DNA of 64,000 nt from Verrucomicrobiaceae bacterium (GCA_016795465.1 JAEUHK010000046.1:84385-148384); one strand, 5' to 3'. Numbered from the stretch's first letter, positions 17,675-27,361 are shown. Numbers and translations: made by a program. The notes: generated by a model not told the origin, from the sequence alone.

Positions 17675-19297
17675 ATGAAACGCCTCGTCGCCTTCTCCTT
17701 CGTCATCATCGCCGCGTCCCTGCGGGCGGATGTGAGCCTCCCGGCCCTCTTTTCGGACGGCATGGTGCTCCAGCAGACCCAGCTCGTGCCCATCTGGGGC
17801 AAAGCGGAGGCCGGTGAGGCAGTGAAAGTCACCTTCGGCGATCAAACACAGAGCACCACCGCCTCCAAACAAGGCACCTGGCGCATCACGCTGAACCCGC
17901 TGAATGCCAGCGCCACGCCCGCGGACCTCGTCGTGACCGGCAAGAACACGCTCACGATCAAAAACGTGCTCGTCGGCGAGGTGTGGGTCTGCTCCGGCCA
18001 GTCGAACATGGGCATGACGGTAAACCGGTCGCTCAACGCGGAGGCCGAGATGGCCGCGGCGAAGTTCCCCGGAATCCGCATGTTCAATGTCGAGCGCACG
18101 CCGAGCCTGACTCCGCAGGCGGATTGCAAAGGCACCTGGCAGGAGGCGAACCCGCAAAACGTGGGCACCTTCTCCGCTGCCGGCTTCTACTTTGGCCGTC
18201 ACCTGCATCAGGTGCTGAAAGTGCCCGTTGGGCTCATCAACACCTCGTGGGGCGGCACGCGAGTCGAGGCCTGGACGAGCAGCGAGGCCCTCGCCGAGCG
18301 TCCCTGCGCCACGGAGATGCTAGCCGATTGGAAAGATGCCATCGCGAAGTGGGACGACAAGCTGCAGCAGTCCATCTTTGAAAAAGCCAAGGCCGACTGG
18401 CAGGAGAAGGTGAAGCAGATCGATGCGCAGAACAAACAGCTCGCCAAGGACGGCAAGCCAAAGCTCAACAAGCCTGCCGCACCTCGCCCGCCGGAAGATC
18501 CCTCGAAGTCGCAGCATCACCCGGCCTCGCTCTACAACGGCATGGTGGCCCCGCTCATCGGCTATGGCATGAAGGGAGCCATCTGGTATCAGGGCGAGTC
18601 GAACCAACGCCGGGCCTTCCAGTATCAAGAGCTGCTGCCGACGATGATCAACGACTGGCGCAAACGCTGGGAAAGCGAGTTCCCCTTCTACATCGTGCAG
18701 CTCGCCAGCTACGGAAACAAGAAGCCCGTCAGCACGACCGCGGGAGAGGCGGACACCTGGGCGGAGCTTCAAGAGGCTCAATACCTCACTGCCATCACGC
18801 TGCCGAAATGCGGTCTCGCGGTCGCCAATGACATCGGCGAGGAAAAGGACATTCATCCGAAGAACAAGCAGGAGGTTGGCCGTCGTCTCGCGTTGTGGGC
18901 ATTGGCTAAGGATTACGGCAAAGTCAGCACCATCCCAAGCGGTCCGCTGTATCGGAACTCCACCATCCAGGGCGACAAGGTGCGCATCCAGTTCGACTAC
19001 ACCGGCACGGGCCTCAAAACACGCGACGGCGGCGAGTTGAAGCACTTCCAAATCACCGGAGCCGATAAGAAATGGGTCTGGGCAAAGGCAAAGATCGAAG
19101 GCAATGAGGTCGTCGTATGGCATGACGAGGTGAAACAACCCGTCGGCGTGCGCTACGCCTGGGCCGCCTGGCCTCAGGGTGCCAATTTGATCAACGCCGA
19201 AGGCCTTCCCGCGTCCTGCTTCCGCACGGATGACTTCCTGCCGAGCACGCTCGGCGTCACCTCGCCCTTCAAAGAGGCCACCGCGGTCGGAAATTGA
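17675..19297 (+). CDS. Sialate O-acetylesterase-like protein
   Basis: The 540-residue secreted SGNH-type esterase has a signal peptide (MKRLVAFSFVIIAASLRA) and then LPALFSDGMVLQQ, typical of the sialate 9-O-acetylesterase family. The serine nucleophile lies in CSGQSNMGM (S110), a conserved IWYQGESNQRR follows, and the Asp-His pair fits DIGEEKDIHPKNK. The family removes acetyl groups from sialic acids or other sugars; polysaccharide deacetylation is likely in this lineage. A Lys-rich insert (about 250-280) separates the halves. Its stop faces the response-regulator gene 9 bp away. Confidence 0.88.
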   Translation: MKRLVAFSFVIIAASLRADVSLPALFSDGMVLQQTQLVPIWGKAEAGEAVKVTFGDQTQSTTASKQGTWRITLNPLNASATPADLVVTGKNTLTIKNVLVGEVWVCSGQSNMGMTVNRSLNAEAEMAAAKFPGIRMFNVERTPSLTPQADCKGTWQEANPQNVGTFSAAGFYFGRHLHQVLKVPVGLINTSWGGTRVEAWTSSEALAERPCATEMLADWKDAIAKWDDKLQQSIFEKAKADWQEKVKQIDAQNKQLAKDGKPKLNKPAAPRPPEDPSKSQHHPASLYNGMVAPLIGYGMKGAIWYQGESNQRRAFQYQELLPTMINDWRKRWESEFPFYIVQLASYGNKKPVSTTAGEADTWAELQEAQYLTAITLPKCGLAVANDIGEEKDIHPKNKQEVGRRLALWALAKDYGKVSTIPSGPLYRNSTIQGDKVRIQFDYTGTGLKTRDGGELKHFQITGADKKWVWAKAKIEGNEVVVWHDEVKQPVGVRYAWAAWPQGANLINAEGLPASCFRTDDFLPSTLGVTSPFKEATAVGN

Positions 19298-19306
19298 GGC
19301 TTTCGA

Positions 19307-19981
19307 TCAACCGCGCCAGCGGTAGCCCACGCCGCGGATGGTCTCGATGATCTCCTCGGGCTCCCGCTCGATCTTTTTGCGCAGTTTGGCGATGTGCTGG
19401 TCCAGCGTGCGGCTCTCCGGCATGTAGTCGAGGCCCCAGCAGACATCGAGGAAGACATCACGGCTGAGTGCCTGCCCGGCGCGATCATGCAGCAGCTTCA
19501 AAATGGAAACCTCACGCGGCGTGAGGTCCACGCTGTCACCGCCCTCACGCTGCGCTCGCAGTTCATCGGCAAACACCCGCAGTTCGCCCAGCTCGAAGCA
19601 CGAGGCAGGTGATTTCGCCGTCGAGACACGGCGAAGGACGCTGTGAATGCGGGCGATTAGTTCATGCTTGCCAAAGGGCTTCCGCACAAAGTCATCCGCG
19701 CCCAATCGCAAGCCCACGACGACATCGATCTCCTCACTTTTGGCCGAAACGAAGAGCACCGGCACTCGCGAGTCCTTTTCGCGCACGCGGCGGCACACCT
19801 CGTAGCCATCGAGACCCGGCATCATGATGTCGAGGCAGAGCAAATCCGGCTTGTGCTTCTGCCAGAGGGCCAGCGCTTCATTCCCATCCTTCGCCAGCAG
19901 CACCTGAAAGCCCTCCGGCCGCAGGCACGCGGCCAGCGCATCGAGCGTGATGGGATCGTCGTCAGCGAGGAGAAGAGTCAT
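19307..19981 (-). CDS. OmpR/PhoB-type response regulator
   Basis: The 224-residue protein has a receiver domain with the acidic pocket DDD (7-9), phospho-acceptor D51 in CLDIMMPG, S79 and K101 (FVRKPF). A C-terminal winged-helix domain follows (LTPREVSILKLLHDRAGQALSRD and SRTLDQHIAKLRKKI). It is the output of the adjacent histidine kinase, whose stop overlaps its start by 4 bp (ATGA), so the two are translationally coupled. Target genes are not evident, although the secreted protein at the head of the operon is an obvious candidate. Confidence 0.95.
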   Translation of the reverse strand: MTLLLADDDPITLDALAACLRPEGFQVLLAKDGNEALALWQKHKPDLLCLDIMMPGLDGYEVCRRVREKDSRVPVLFVSAKSEEIDVVVGLRLGADDFVRKPFGKHELIARIHSVLRRVSTAKSPASCFELGELRVFADELRAQREGGDSVDLTPREVSILKLLHDRAGQALSRDVFLDVCWGLDYMPESRTLDQHIAKLRKKIEREPEEIIETIRGVGYRWRG

Positions 19982-21492
19982 GAGGTCGACGGCAGCTTAA
20001 ACTCGAAGCATGCCCCTTTCTCAACAGGCCGCAGTGCCAAACTGCCACCCATGCGCTGTGCAAGCTCCTTCGCGATGCTGAGCCCCAAGCCCGCTCCGCT
20101 CACGCCCGCGCTCACGCGGTCATCGAGTCGCTCAAAGGGCTCAAACACTCGCTTCGCATCCTTTTCGGAGATGCCGGGCCCGCCATCGTGAAGCGTCAAA
20201 GTGAACTCACGCTCGTTTTGCACTGTTCGGAGACTCGCGGGCGCATTGGGCGCATACTTCTCGACGTTTGAGAGAAGGTTTGCGGTGATTTGAGCCAGTG
20301 CGTCCGCATCGAGCACGATTTCATCGCGGGAGCCTTCATGCGTATGCGTGAGCGAAATACCGCGACGTGCCAGCGCAGGCTCAAACTGCCGCACAATGCC
20401 CTCCACGACCTCCACCGGCCTGTGTGGAGCTTTTTGGAGCTTCAGACGGCCTTCCTCCTTCTGCGAGAAGGTGAGCACGTTTTCGATGAGGCGGCTCAAA
20501 CGGCCTGCTTCCTCGCGGATGAGCCCAAAACGATCCTGCGAAGCCTCCGGCAGGCTTTCCTCGATCACATCGAGATTCAGCAAAATGTTCGTCATCGGCG
20601 TGCGCAACTCATGCGAGACGCGATTGACGAAGGAAACACGCTGCGCGGCCAGTTTTGCCGCACGCCGCTGCTGCGCATCCATCGACAAACCACCCAGCAC
20701 AATCAAAACGCCCAAAGCCATGCCGGCGGCCAGAATCGGCAAATCGTAAGTCACACGACTTTCCCGCGCATCCCACGACGCGAGCTGCCAGCCGCCAAAA
20801 CGCGAGCTAATGCTCATGAGCACGTCCGGCGGACTTTCCGGCAAGGTGCCTGCACGATGCAAAACGGTGCCGTTTTCCTGGCGCAACAGATCAGGGCCGA
20901 CGAGGAACTGCCGGAGGCGCTCGTTTTGACGCAGTTGATTCGTCATCGCCTCCTGCACGGCGGCACGGTCAATCGTCAGCAGCACGGCGACGACGCCACT
21001 TTGGATGTGAAACATCAGGGGCTTACCGGGTTCATCAATCCAGCCGTGATGATGGCCGGAAACGTTGGGAAAGAGCGTGCCCGCCTCCAGCAGCACGCGG
21101 GGACGCGGCAGGCCATCGTGTTCTTTGACCAGCGTCGGCTCGGCGAGCGGCGGATTCGCTGGAAAGCCGATGCTGAGGTGAACTTCACGGCCTGCACTTT
21201 TCCAGTAAAGCCAGGACACGCGCTGAATGCCCTCTATGTCCTCCACGACGGCACGCTGGTGGTCAGCGCTGTCATTCCAGGCACCGGAAAGCCGCGAGCC
21301 CGCGCTGCGCAGGTGGCCTTCATAGAGCTCCGTGAGCTGTCGGATATCCGCATTCAGACTGGTGATCAGGTCACGATGAGCCGTGCGGTCCCGCTCCAAG
21401 CGCACCTCCACCACGCGCCGCGCGGCAATGACGCCACCGCCCGCGACACAGGCCGCGAGCAGCAGGAGCAAGGTGAGCGTGAGGCGCGGCAT
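19978..21492 (-). CDS. Membrane sensor histidine kinase
   Basis: The 504-residue kinase has a first membrane helix (about 4-24), a periplasmic sensor of about 225 residues, and a second helix (251-270). The HisKA domain has the phospho-acceptor H294 in NRVSHELRTPMTN. A HATPase_c domain follows, with NLLSNVEKYAP, LHDGGPGISEKDAKRVFEPF and GLGLSIAKELAQRMGGSL. The sensor region is not a recognised ligand domain. It is the middle gene of an operon, 18 bp after the secreted-protein gene and overlapping the response regulator. Confidence 0.95.
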   Translation of the reverse strand: MPRLTLTLLLLLAACVAGGGVIAARRVVEVRLERDRTAHRDLITSLNADIRQLTELYEGHLRSAGSRLSGAWNDSADHQRAVVEDIEGIQRVSWLYWKSAGREVHLSIGFPANPPLAEPTLVKEHDGLPRPRVLLEAGTLFPNVSGHHHGWIDEPGKPLMFHIQSGVVAVLLTIDRAAVQEAMTNQLRQNERLRQFLVGPDLLRQENGTVLHRAGTLPESPPDVLMSISSRFGGWQLASWDARESRVTYDLPILAAGMALGVLIVLGGLSMDAQQRRAAKLAAQRVSFVNRVSHELRTPMTNILLNLDVIEESLPEASQDRFGLIREEAGRLSRLIENVLTFSQKEEGRLKLQKAPHRPVEVVEGIVRQFEPALARRGISLTHTHEGSRDEIVLDADALAQITANLLSNVEKYAPNAPASLRTVQNEREFTLTLHDGGPGISEKDAKRVFEPFERLDDRVSAGVSGAGLGLSIAKELAQRMGGSLALRPVEKGACFEFKLPSTS

Positions 21493-21510
21493 GGCGATGG
21501 ATGATGCGTG

Positions 21511-22833
21511 TTATTCGACGATGGCTTCGAGGAAGAGGAACCACACACGCCCGGCATCTTTGCGGCCGTTCACGCCGGTGTCACCGGGAGGATTCAGCGT
21601 GCTGAGCAGGATCGTTGAGTTGGCGGCCAGAGCGCAGGAGGTGGTGATCTTTTGGCAAGCAAACACCGGATAGTCCGGGTAGTGCTCATTCCACAGCGGA
21701 TCGGCGAAGTTCCCGGCAAAGCCGCAGCACTCAAACATGATGTTGATGTCGATGATGTCGCCGTCCGGGCTGAGGACCGGCTCCGCCTCCCAGTTGAAGC
21801 CGATCCGGCGGCAGTCAAAGCCCGTCGTGCTGGCTTGTGAGGCAGGTTGCGCCGGAGTGCCCGGCTTTTTCGGATCATTCGAGGGCTCGGCTGCTTTGGC
21901 CGGGGTCGGCGGAATGAATTCCGTGCCGTAGTAGTGCCGCTTCACCGCCTCGCTTTGCAGGCGCAGGCCCGTTTTTCCGCGCAGCATGGAGACATGCTCC
22001 AGCACAGCGGAACCATCCAGCATGGGGCTCAGGGCGTGGAGGAGGGCGCGGGCATCATCCGCATACTGCTCCAGCAGCTCCCAGGCACGCTGGCGCTCGA
22101 CTGAGATGACGCGTGGCGTCAGCAAAATGTTTCCCGCGCCGCGCGATGCTGCCTTCGCTGGCCGTATCACCGGCTGCAGGCGTGGCGTGATAAAGGTGAG
22201 TGATACCTGCCCTTCGCTGGCGGCATGCACGCTCACCAGGGCGGGCAGACGTGCTGGCAGCGCTGCGCTGGCGGGCGCGCGCTGCTCCTGAAAATCCGCC
22301 ACGACGACTCCCGGCAGCGTGCGGTCCGCTTTTTGTGTCCGCAGCCCGTTGAATCGCACGCGTTCAAAGGATTGATTCACCTCAATCAGGTTGTTCGAGG
22401 CGTCCACCATCGGTTCGATCTCCAGGCGTTCACCCGTGGGCTTCATCTCAAAGGCCACCGGATACTGAAAACCTTTTTCATCCGCGTAATCCCACTCGAC
22501 GGGGAAGGACATCTCGTCGGTGGATTCCAGGGAGAACCGGTTGCCGCTCTTGCTGCAAACGTAATGGCAGGCATCGAGCTTGGCTTTGCCCGCCCTCATG
22601 GCTTCCAGCACCTGACCGTGCAGATTCTCCCGGCTGCCAGGCACCTTCAGCCAAGCGATGTAGTCCGCCTGCGGCAGCGTGAAGCTCTCCAGCAGGAACG
22701 TGACATTCGCCACCTGCTCAGTTGGCGGCGGCGTGGCAGCCTTTTTGTCTTTGATAAAGGGGTCCTTCTTGGGGGCCTCTTGAGCAGCCAAAGCGGTGAC
22801 GAAGGCAACAATGAGCGGGATGAGCAGTTTCAT
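21511..22833 (-). CDS. Exported protein of unknown function heading a two-component operon
   Basis: The 440-residue protein starts with a signal peptide (MKLLIPLIVAFVTALAAQ). It has no confident family. The phrases NILLTPRVISVERQRAWEL and SLTFITPRLQPVIRP loosely recall secretin-domain proteins, and the C terminus (STILLSTLNPPGDTG then VWFLFLEAIVE) recalls the repeated beta-hairpin end of that fold, so a distant secretin relationship is possible but unproven. Six cysteines in the last 100 residues, including FDCRR and ECCGF, suggest disulfides. It is encoded 18 bp upstream of the kinase gene and may be the sensed or regulated partner. Confidence 0.65.
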   Translation of the reverse strand: MKLLIPLIVAFVTALAAQEAPKKDPFIKDKKAATPPPTEQVANVTFLLESFTLPQADYIAWLKVPGSRENLHGQVLEAMRAGKAKLDACHYVCSKSGNRFSLESTDEMSFPVEWDYADEKGFQYPVAFEMKPTGERLEIEPMVDASNNLIEVNQSFERVRFNGLRTQKADRTLPGVVVADFQEQRAPASAALPARLPALVSVHAASEGQVSLTFITPRLQPVIRPAKAASRGAGNILLTPRVISVERQRAWELLEQYADDARALLHALSPMLDGSAVLEHVSMLRGKTGLRLQSEAVKRHYYGTEFIPPTPAKAAEPSNDPKKPGTPAQPASQASTTGFDCRRIGFNWEAEPVLSPDGDIIDINIMFECCGFAGNFADPLWNEHYPDYPVFACQKITTSCALAANSTILLSTLNPPGDTGVNGRKDAGRVWFLFLEAIVE

Positions 22834-22915
22834 GGCGGCGGCAGACTGGCGCATGAAGGATGGCTTGCGTCAATGCAGCATGACTGCTCTGTAAAAGTTC
22901 TGTCAAAGCACCACC

Positions 22916-23935
22916 GTGACTCTTTTCCTCTCCGATCCCGATTTTCATCAACCGCTGGCCTCCGAACTGCCGGAGGGCAGTCGGCGTGAGCTGCCGGGGC
23001 TAGGCTGGCTGAGTGAAAACGATCTCACGCAGACGCCGCTGCTGGCCTTTGCACGCCAGACGCTACCGCAGATCATCGAAACGCAGGCCGTGTCCATCAA
23101 TGCGTGGGCGGACCGGCTCATCGACGCCGTCGCGGGTGTGCTCCCGGATGACCAGCCGTGGCATCTGCACCTCTGGCCGGAGTATGGCGAAGGGCGTGCG
23201 GGCCTGAATCGCTGCGAGCTCATTCGAAACGCGATGAAGGAACGTCTGAAAAAGCGTCGCCGCCATCTGCTGCGTTCGTTGAACGATGACATCGTGCCTT
23301 TCACGCCGCACAGTTCGCTGGTGCAGTGCTTCCTCACCTCGCCGGAGACCGGTTGGCTCTCCGTGAGCATCGCGCCGCAGCCGTTTGAGCGGCGCGGCAT
23401 CATCTCGGCCTTCCCACGCGGCTTCATTCCATGGGCGGAAGACAAAGCAGCGCCCTCGCGTGCCTTTGCCAAGGTCATCGAGAGCGAGCTGCGGCTCGGC
23501 CGGCAGATCGAGGCGGGCAAGACCGTGGTCGATCTCGGTGCCTCGCCAGGTAGCTGGAGCTATGTGGCGGTGAAACGCGGCGCAAACGTCATCGCCATCG
23601 ACCGCTCGGAGTTGCGTGAGGATCTCATGCGCAGCCCACGCCTGCGCTTTGAGACCGCGGACGCCTTCAAATACAAGCCGCCGCAAATGGTGGACTGGCT
23701 CATCTGCGATGTCATCGCCGCACCGCAGCGCAGCATCGACCTGCTGCTCGAATGGCTGGGCGAGAGGCGCATGCGGCATTTCATCGTCACGATCAAATTC
23801 AAAGGCGCGGACGAGTATCCGCTGCTCGAACAGCTCAAGCAGTGCGCACCGCCACTTTGCGCCGACTTCCGCCTCACACGGCTCTGCGCGAACAAAAACG
23901 AGGTCTGTGCCTTTGGTTCACTCCAGCCGGACTGA
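22916..23935 (+). CDS. RlmM-like (FtsJ family) rRNA 2'-O-methyltransferase
   Basis: The 339-residue protein has a C-terminal Rossmann methyltransferase domain with the SAM motif VVDLGASPGSWSYVAVKRG. The K-D-K-E tetrad of ribose methyltransferases is visible: K186 (RAFAKVIES), D265 (LICDVIA), K294 (VTIKFKG) and E329 (NKNEVCAFG). This order and the spacing fit RlmM, which methylates C2498 of 23S rRNA in E. coli. The N-terminal part is divergent from enterobacterial RlmM. The start is a GTG at 22916. It is divergent from the exported-protein gene. Confidence 0.85.
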   Translation: MTLFLSDPDFHQPLASELPEGSRRELPGLGWLSENDLTQTPLLAFARQTLPQIIETQAVSINAWADRLIDAVAGVLPDDQPWHLHLWPEYGEGRAGLNRCELIRNAMKERLKKRRRHLLRSLNDDIVPFTPHSSLVQCFLTSPETGWLSVSIAPQPFERRGIISAFPRGFIPWAEDKAAPSRAFAKVIESELRLGRQIEAGKTVVDLGASPGSWSYVAVKRGANVIAIDRSELREDLMRSPRLRFETADAFKYKPPQMVDWLICDVIAAPQRSIDLLLEWLGERRMRHFIVTIKFKGADEYPLLEQLKQCAPPLCADFRLTRLCANKNEVCAFGSLQPD

Positions 23936-24001
23936 TGCCGCAAGAGCGTGGCGTTGACTTGGCACGGATGCCGCGGAGAGCGCAGCATGCCCCGTGCCTC
24001 T

Positions 24002-24781
24002 ATGAAACTGCCAGCCCTCTTCCTCATCCTGTTTCTGGCCATCCATGCGCATGCGGCGCCGAAGTTGGCAGGGTCCGCCGGTTACCAGTTCGGTGCCAAC
24101 AACGCCACCGTCACGATGAAGTGCGACGCCGTGTCCAACAACGACGCCGAGAACGCCACCGGCACCATCCAGGTGCGCCTGTGGGCACTCGACGCACCTT
24201 ACAAGGGCGGAACGATCAGCGGCGTCGTCCTGGGAGAGTACAAGCTCGAAGGACTGGACGGCGGCATGCGCTACCCGGACTTCAACAAGACGGTCAAAAC
24301 CAATCTGCCGCGCACGAAAGGCACCTTCCATCTCTGCCTGACTGTGTCCGAGTATCGAGAGAAAGGCTATGTGCTCACCGACTGGCGGAATTTTGACAAG
24401 CAGGTCACACTTTCACCGCCGAAGCTCTTCGTGATGGAAGGTCCGTGGAACTGGCAGACGAACTACGAGGCCGGCACCGTGAACATGAAGGTCAAAAAGA
24501 TCAGCCACACGCGCTCCACCAACACCGGCACGCTGCGGCTGGAGCTTTGGGCCTGCGCAAAACCCTACACTGGCGGCACCATCTACGGGGTGAAAATGGG
24601 CAGCGTCCAAAAACAGGCGCTCAAAGCAGGCTTTGTGTATTCCGACGTGGACAACACCGCCAAGCTCACGCGCCCAAAGGCAGGCACCTACCATGTGGTG
24701 CTCGTGCTGCTGGAGTATAACAACGACACCTATTCCATCGTGTCCTGGCTGAATCCGAGCACGCCCACGGTCTTCAAGTAA
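24002..24781 (+). CDS. Exported protein with two tandem copies of an unknown beta-rich domain
   Basis: The 259-residue protein has a signal peptide (MKLPALFLILFLAIHAHA) and then two repeats of about 105 residues. The first reads ATGTIQVRLWALDAPYKGGTI and ends YREKGYVLTDW; the second reads NTGTLRLELWACAKPYTGGTI and ends EYNNDTYSIVSW. Repeat signatures shared by both are V-x-M-K, T-G-T-x-x-x-x-L-W-A, PY-x-GGTI-x-GV and G-T-Y/F-H. The fold looks like a beta-sandwich; function is unknown. It precedes a sulfatase whose signal peptide also begins MKLPALF, 53 bp downstream on the same strand. Confidence 0.8.
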   Translation: MKLPALFLILFLAIHAHAAPKLAGSAGYQFGANNATVTMKCDAVSNNDAENATGTIQVRLWALDAPYKGGTISGVVLGEYKLEGLDGGMRYPDFNKTVKTNLPRTKGTFHLCLTVSEYREKGYVLTDWRNFDKQVTLSPPKLFVMEGPWNWQTNYEAGTVNMKVKKISHTRSTNTGTLRLELWACAKPYTGGTIYGVKMGSVQKQALKAGFVYSDVDNTAKLTRPKAGTYHVVLVLLEYNNDTYSIVSWLNPSTPTVFK

Positions 24782-24834
24782 GGACTCGATCGATCGACTG
24801 AAAAGCCGCAGGCGATTTCGCGTTCACAGGCCCG

Positions 24835-26187
24835 ATGAAGCTCCCAGCCCTTTTTGCCCTCCTCGCCCTCTCCAGCAGCGTTTTCGCCGCGAAGCCCAAT
24901 GTGATGGTGATCATCGCCGATGACCTCGGTTACCATGATGTGGGCTTTCAGGGCTCGAAAGAAATTCCCACGCCCCATCTCGACAAGCTGGCCGCACGCA
25001 GCCTCATCTGCACGAATGGCTATGTCTCGCATCCGTTTTGCAGCCCCACGCGTGCTGGCATCATGACGGGTCGCTATCAGCACCGCTTCGGGCATGAGAA
25101 CAACCCCGCGTGGCTGCCGGAGAGCACCTCCGCGGGCCTTTCGATGAACGAGACGACCTTCCCGACGCTGATGAAGACCGCCGGCTACACCACCGGCGCG
25201 GTGGGCAAGTGGCACCTCGGAGCCCATCCGCAGTTTCATCCGAACAAGCGCGGCTTTGACGAATACTTCGGCGCTCTCGGCGGCGGTCACATGTATTTTC
25301 CCGGAGCCAAGGGCGGTGCGGAATACACCATCCCGCTGAACCGCAACGGCACGGATGAACCTCACACGAAGTATCTCACCGAGCAGTTTGGTGATGAGGC
25401 CGCGGCTTTCGTCGGTCGTCACGCGAACGATGACAAGCCGTGGATGCTTTACCTGGCCTTCAATGCACCGCACACGCCGCTGCAAGCTCCCACCGAGTGG
25501 TTGGAGAAGTTCGCAGCGATCCCGCAGGAGCAGCGCCGCACCTACGCGGCCATGGTGGCGGCGATGGACGCCGCGATCGGCGGTGTGCTGGCAAAGCTCG
25601 ATGAGACCAAGCAGGCCGAGAACACACTGATCTTCTTCGTGAGCGACAACGGCGGCCCCAATCTGGCGAAGAAGAGCGGCGTGAACTTCACGAACAACTC
25701 ACCGCTCCGCGGCGCGAAGGGCGATGTGTTTGAAGGCGGCATGCGCGTGCCTTTCCTCGTGAGCTGGCCGTCGAAGATCAAGCCGGGCAAGTATGACCAG
25801 CCGGTCATCGCGCTCGACTTTCTCCCCACCGCGCTCGCCGCGGCTGACTCGACCGCTCCAGGCAATCTCGATGGCGTGAACCTGCTGCCCTTCCTCACCG
25901 GTGAAAAAACCACCGCACCGCATGACACGCTCTTCTTCCGCACCGGCGGCCCGGGAGGCAACAACGCCGTGCGTCGTGGCAACTGGAAGCTCGTTCGCCT
26001 TGGCAAGGCCGAGCCTGAGCTCTACGACCTCGCCGCGGACATCGGTGAATCGAAAAACGTCGCCGCCGGGCATCCGCAGGTCGTGCAGGAGCTCGTCACC
26101 GCCATCGCCGAATGGGAGAAAGGCACCATCGCGCCGACTTTCGAAAGTCCGAAGGGTGGAGCACCGAAGAAGAAAAAGGCCAAATGA
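24835..26187 (+). CDS. Arylsulfatase-type sulfatase
   Basis: The 450-residue exported enzyme has a signal peptide (about 1-18), then PNVMVIIADDLGYHDVG with metal ligands D29-D30. The sulfatase signature CSPTRAGIMTGR follows, in which C69 would be converted to formylglycine. Further active-site segments are GKWHLGAHPQFHPNKRGF and FVSDNGGPN. The family hydrolyses sulfate esters, often on algal or host polysaccharides, and is expanded in Verrucomicrobia/Planctomycetes. A Lys-rich tail ends the protein. Activation requires a formylglycine-generating system, none of which is visible here. Confidence 0.95.
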   Translation: MKLPALFALLALSSSVFAAKPNVMVIIADDLGYHDVGFQGSKEIPTPHLDKLAARSLICTNGYVSHPFCSPTRAGIMTGRYQHRFGHENNPAWLPESTSAGLSMNETTFPTLMKTAGYTTGAVGKWHLGAHPQFHPNKRGFDEYFGALGGGHMYFPGAKGGAEYTIPLNRNGTDEPHTKYLTEQFGDEAAAFVGRHANDDKPWMLYLAFNAPHTPLQAPTEWLEKFAAIPQEQRRTYAAMVAAMDAAIGGVLAKLDETKQAENTLIFFVSDNGGPNLAKKSGVNFTNNSPLRGAKGDVFEGGMRVPFLVSWPSKIKPGKYDQPVIALDFLPTALAAADSTAPGNLDGVNLLPFLTGEKTTAPHDTLFFRTGGPGGNNAVRRGNWKLVRLGKAEPELYDLAADIGESKNVAAGHPQVVQELVTAIAEWEKGTIAPTFESPKGGAPKKKKAK

Positions 26188-26193
26188 GCTTCA

Positions 26194-27360
26194 TCAGCTC
26201 GCCCGTGCTCCATCGCTGCCAACAGCGGTGGGCTGGCGTGCTCGATACTTCGGAGTCCAGTCATTGTCTTTCTGCTCCACGACATCGGCGATGATCTCGC
26301 CAAGCACGGGCGTGAACTTGAACGCATGCCCGGAATCACCCGCGGCGACGACGAGGCCTTCGAATTGCTCGTCGTGCGTGATCCAGAAGGCTCCGTCAAA
26401 GGTGTCGCAGTAAAGGCAGACGCGATTCGAATGCACCGGAGCCTCCGCAAGCGCTGGAAAGGTCTCGCGGAGGAAGGCGCGATACTTTTCCTCCTCGCCC
26501 GCTGGCATCACACGAGTGTCACTCGCATTCACGCGACGGCCCACGCCATGGTTCGCGACCTTCACGAGACCGTCCGCATTCGCCGGAAAGCCATACCAAC
26601 CTGTTTTTGCGATGTCGGCACCCCAAACCGGAAAGGCAGGCGCACGAAAGCGCTCGGGCTGCGATGGCTGAAAATGAAAAACGGTCTGCGCCGTGGTCCA
26701 CATGACGTTTTGCAGATGCGGCAGCACTTCCGGCGTCCATGCACCTGAAGCGACCAAAACGAGGTCAGCGGTCCAAACACGGCCATCAGAGCTTTCGATG
26801 CCGTTGCAGCGTCCCGCGGCCAAAACAGGTCGAGGAGCCTTCACCTGCTCGATGACCTCGATTCCGGCCTCACGAGCCTCTTTGGCCAGCATCGCAATGA
26901 CGCGACCACTTTCCACCCAGCCGCCAATCGGGTTCAAATAGCCTTCGACATACCGCTCGGCATTCCAAACGGGATGTCTCTCGCGCAGCATCGCCGCATC
27001 GGTGTGCCGCAAAGCATGCCCGAGGCCGCTCAAGTAGTGAAAGCTGTCATGCTCGAAACCACCCGGCTGCATCGTGCCGCGTGACATGACGAGGAAACCG
27101 TCCTCGTGATACAAATCGATGCCCCAGCGTGCATTCCACCCTTTCCATCGCTCGATGCTGAGCAGGCCCATCCCCGTGTGCTGCGCATCGGCCGCGTAGT
27201 CCATGCGCACGACCTTGCTGATGTCCGTCGAGGCGGCGTCAGGATGCGGAAGGGCGCCTTGATCGATCAACGTGACCTTCCAGCCTCGTGAACGAAGCTC
27301 CAACGCCGCTGTGAGTCCAAAGCAGCCGCCGCCAAGGATGAGGATGGAGCCTGTCATCAT
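26194..27360 (-). CDS. FAD-dependent amino acid oxidase, monomeric sarcosine oxidase-like
   Basis: The 388-residue DAO-family flavoprotein begins SILILGGGCFGLTAALELRS, the FAD-binding GxGxxG region. The C-terminal half carries the pattern NRVCLYCDTFDGAFWI, whose first Cys aligns with the covalent-flavin Cys of monomeric sarcosine oxidase, followed by LVVAAGDSGHAFKFTPVLG. The substrate is probably an N-methyl amino acid or similar amine, but is not settled. The start is ATG-ATG one base after the stop of the metallo-beta-lactamase gene (TGA-G-ATG), indicating translational coupling. The stop lies 6 bp from the convergent sulfatase stop. Confidence 0.85.
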   Translation of the reverse strand: MMTGSILILGGGCFGLTAALELRSRGWKVTLIDQGALPHPDAASTDISKVVRMDYAADAQHTGMGLLSIERWKGWNARWGIDLYHEDGFLVMSRGTMQPGGFEHDSFHYLSGLGHALRHTDAAMLRERHPVWNAERYVEGYLNPIGGWVESGRVIAMLAKEAREAGIEVIEQVKAPRPVLAAGRCNGIESSDGRVWTADLVLVASGAWTPEVLPHLQNVMWTTAQTVFHFQPSQPERFRAPAFPVWGADIAKTGWYGFPANADGLVKVANHGVGRRVNASDTRVMPAGEEEKYRAFLRETFPALAEAPVHSNRVCLYCDTFDGAFWITHDEQFEGLVVAAGDSGHAFKFTPVLGEIIADVVEQKDNDWTPKYRARQPTAVGSDGARAS

Positions 27361-27361
27361 C

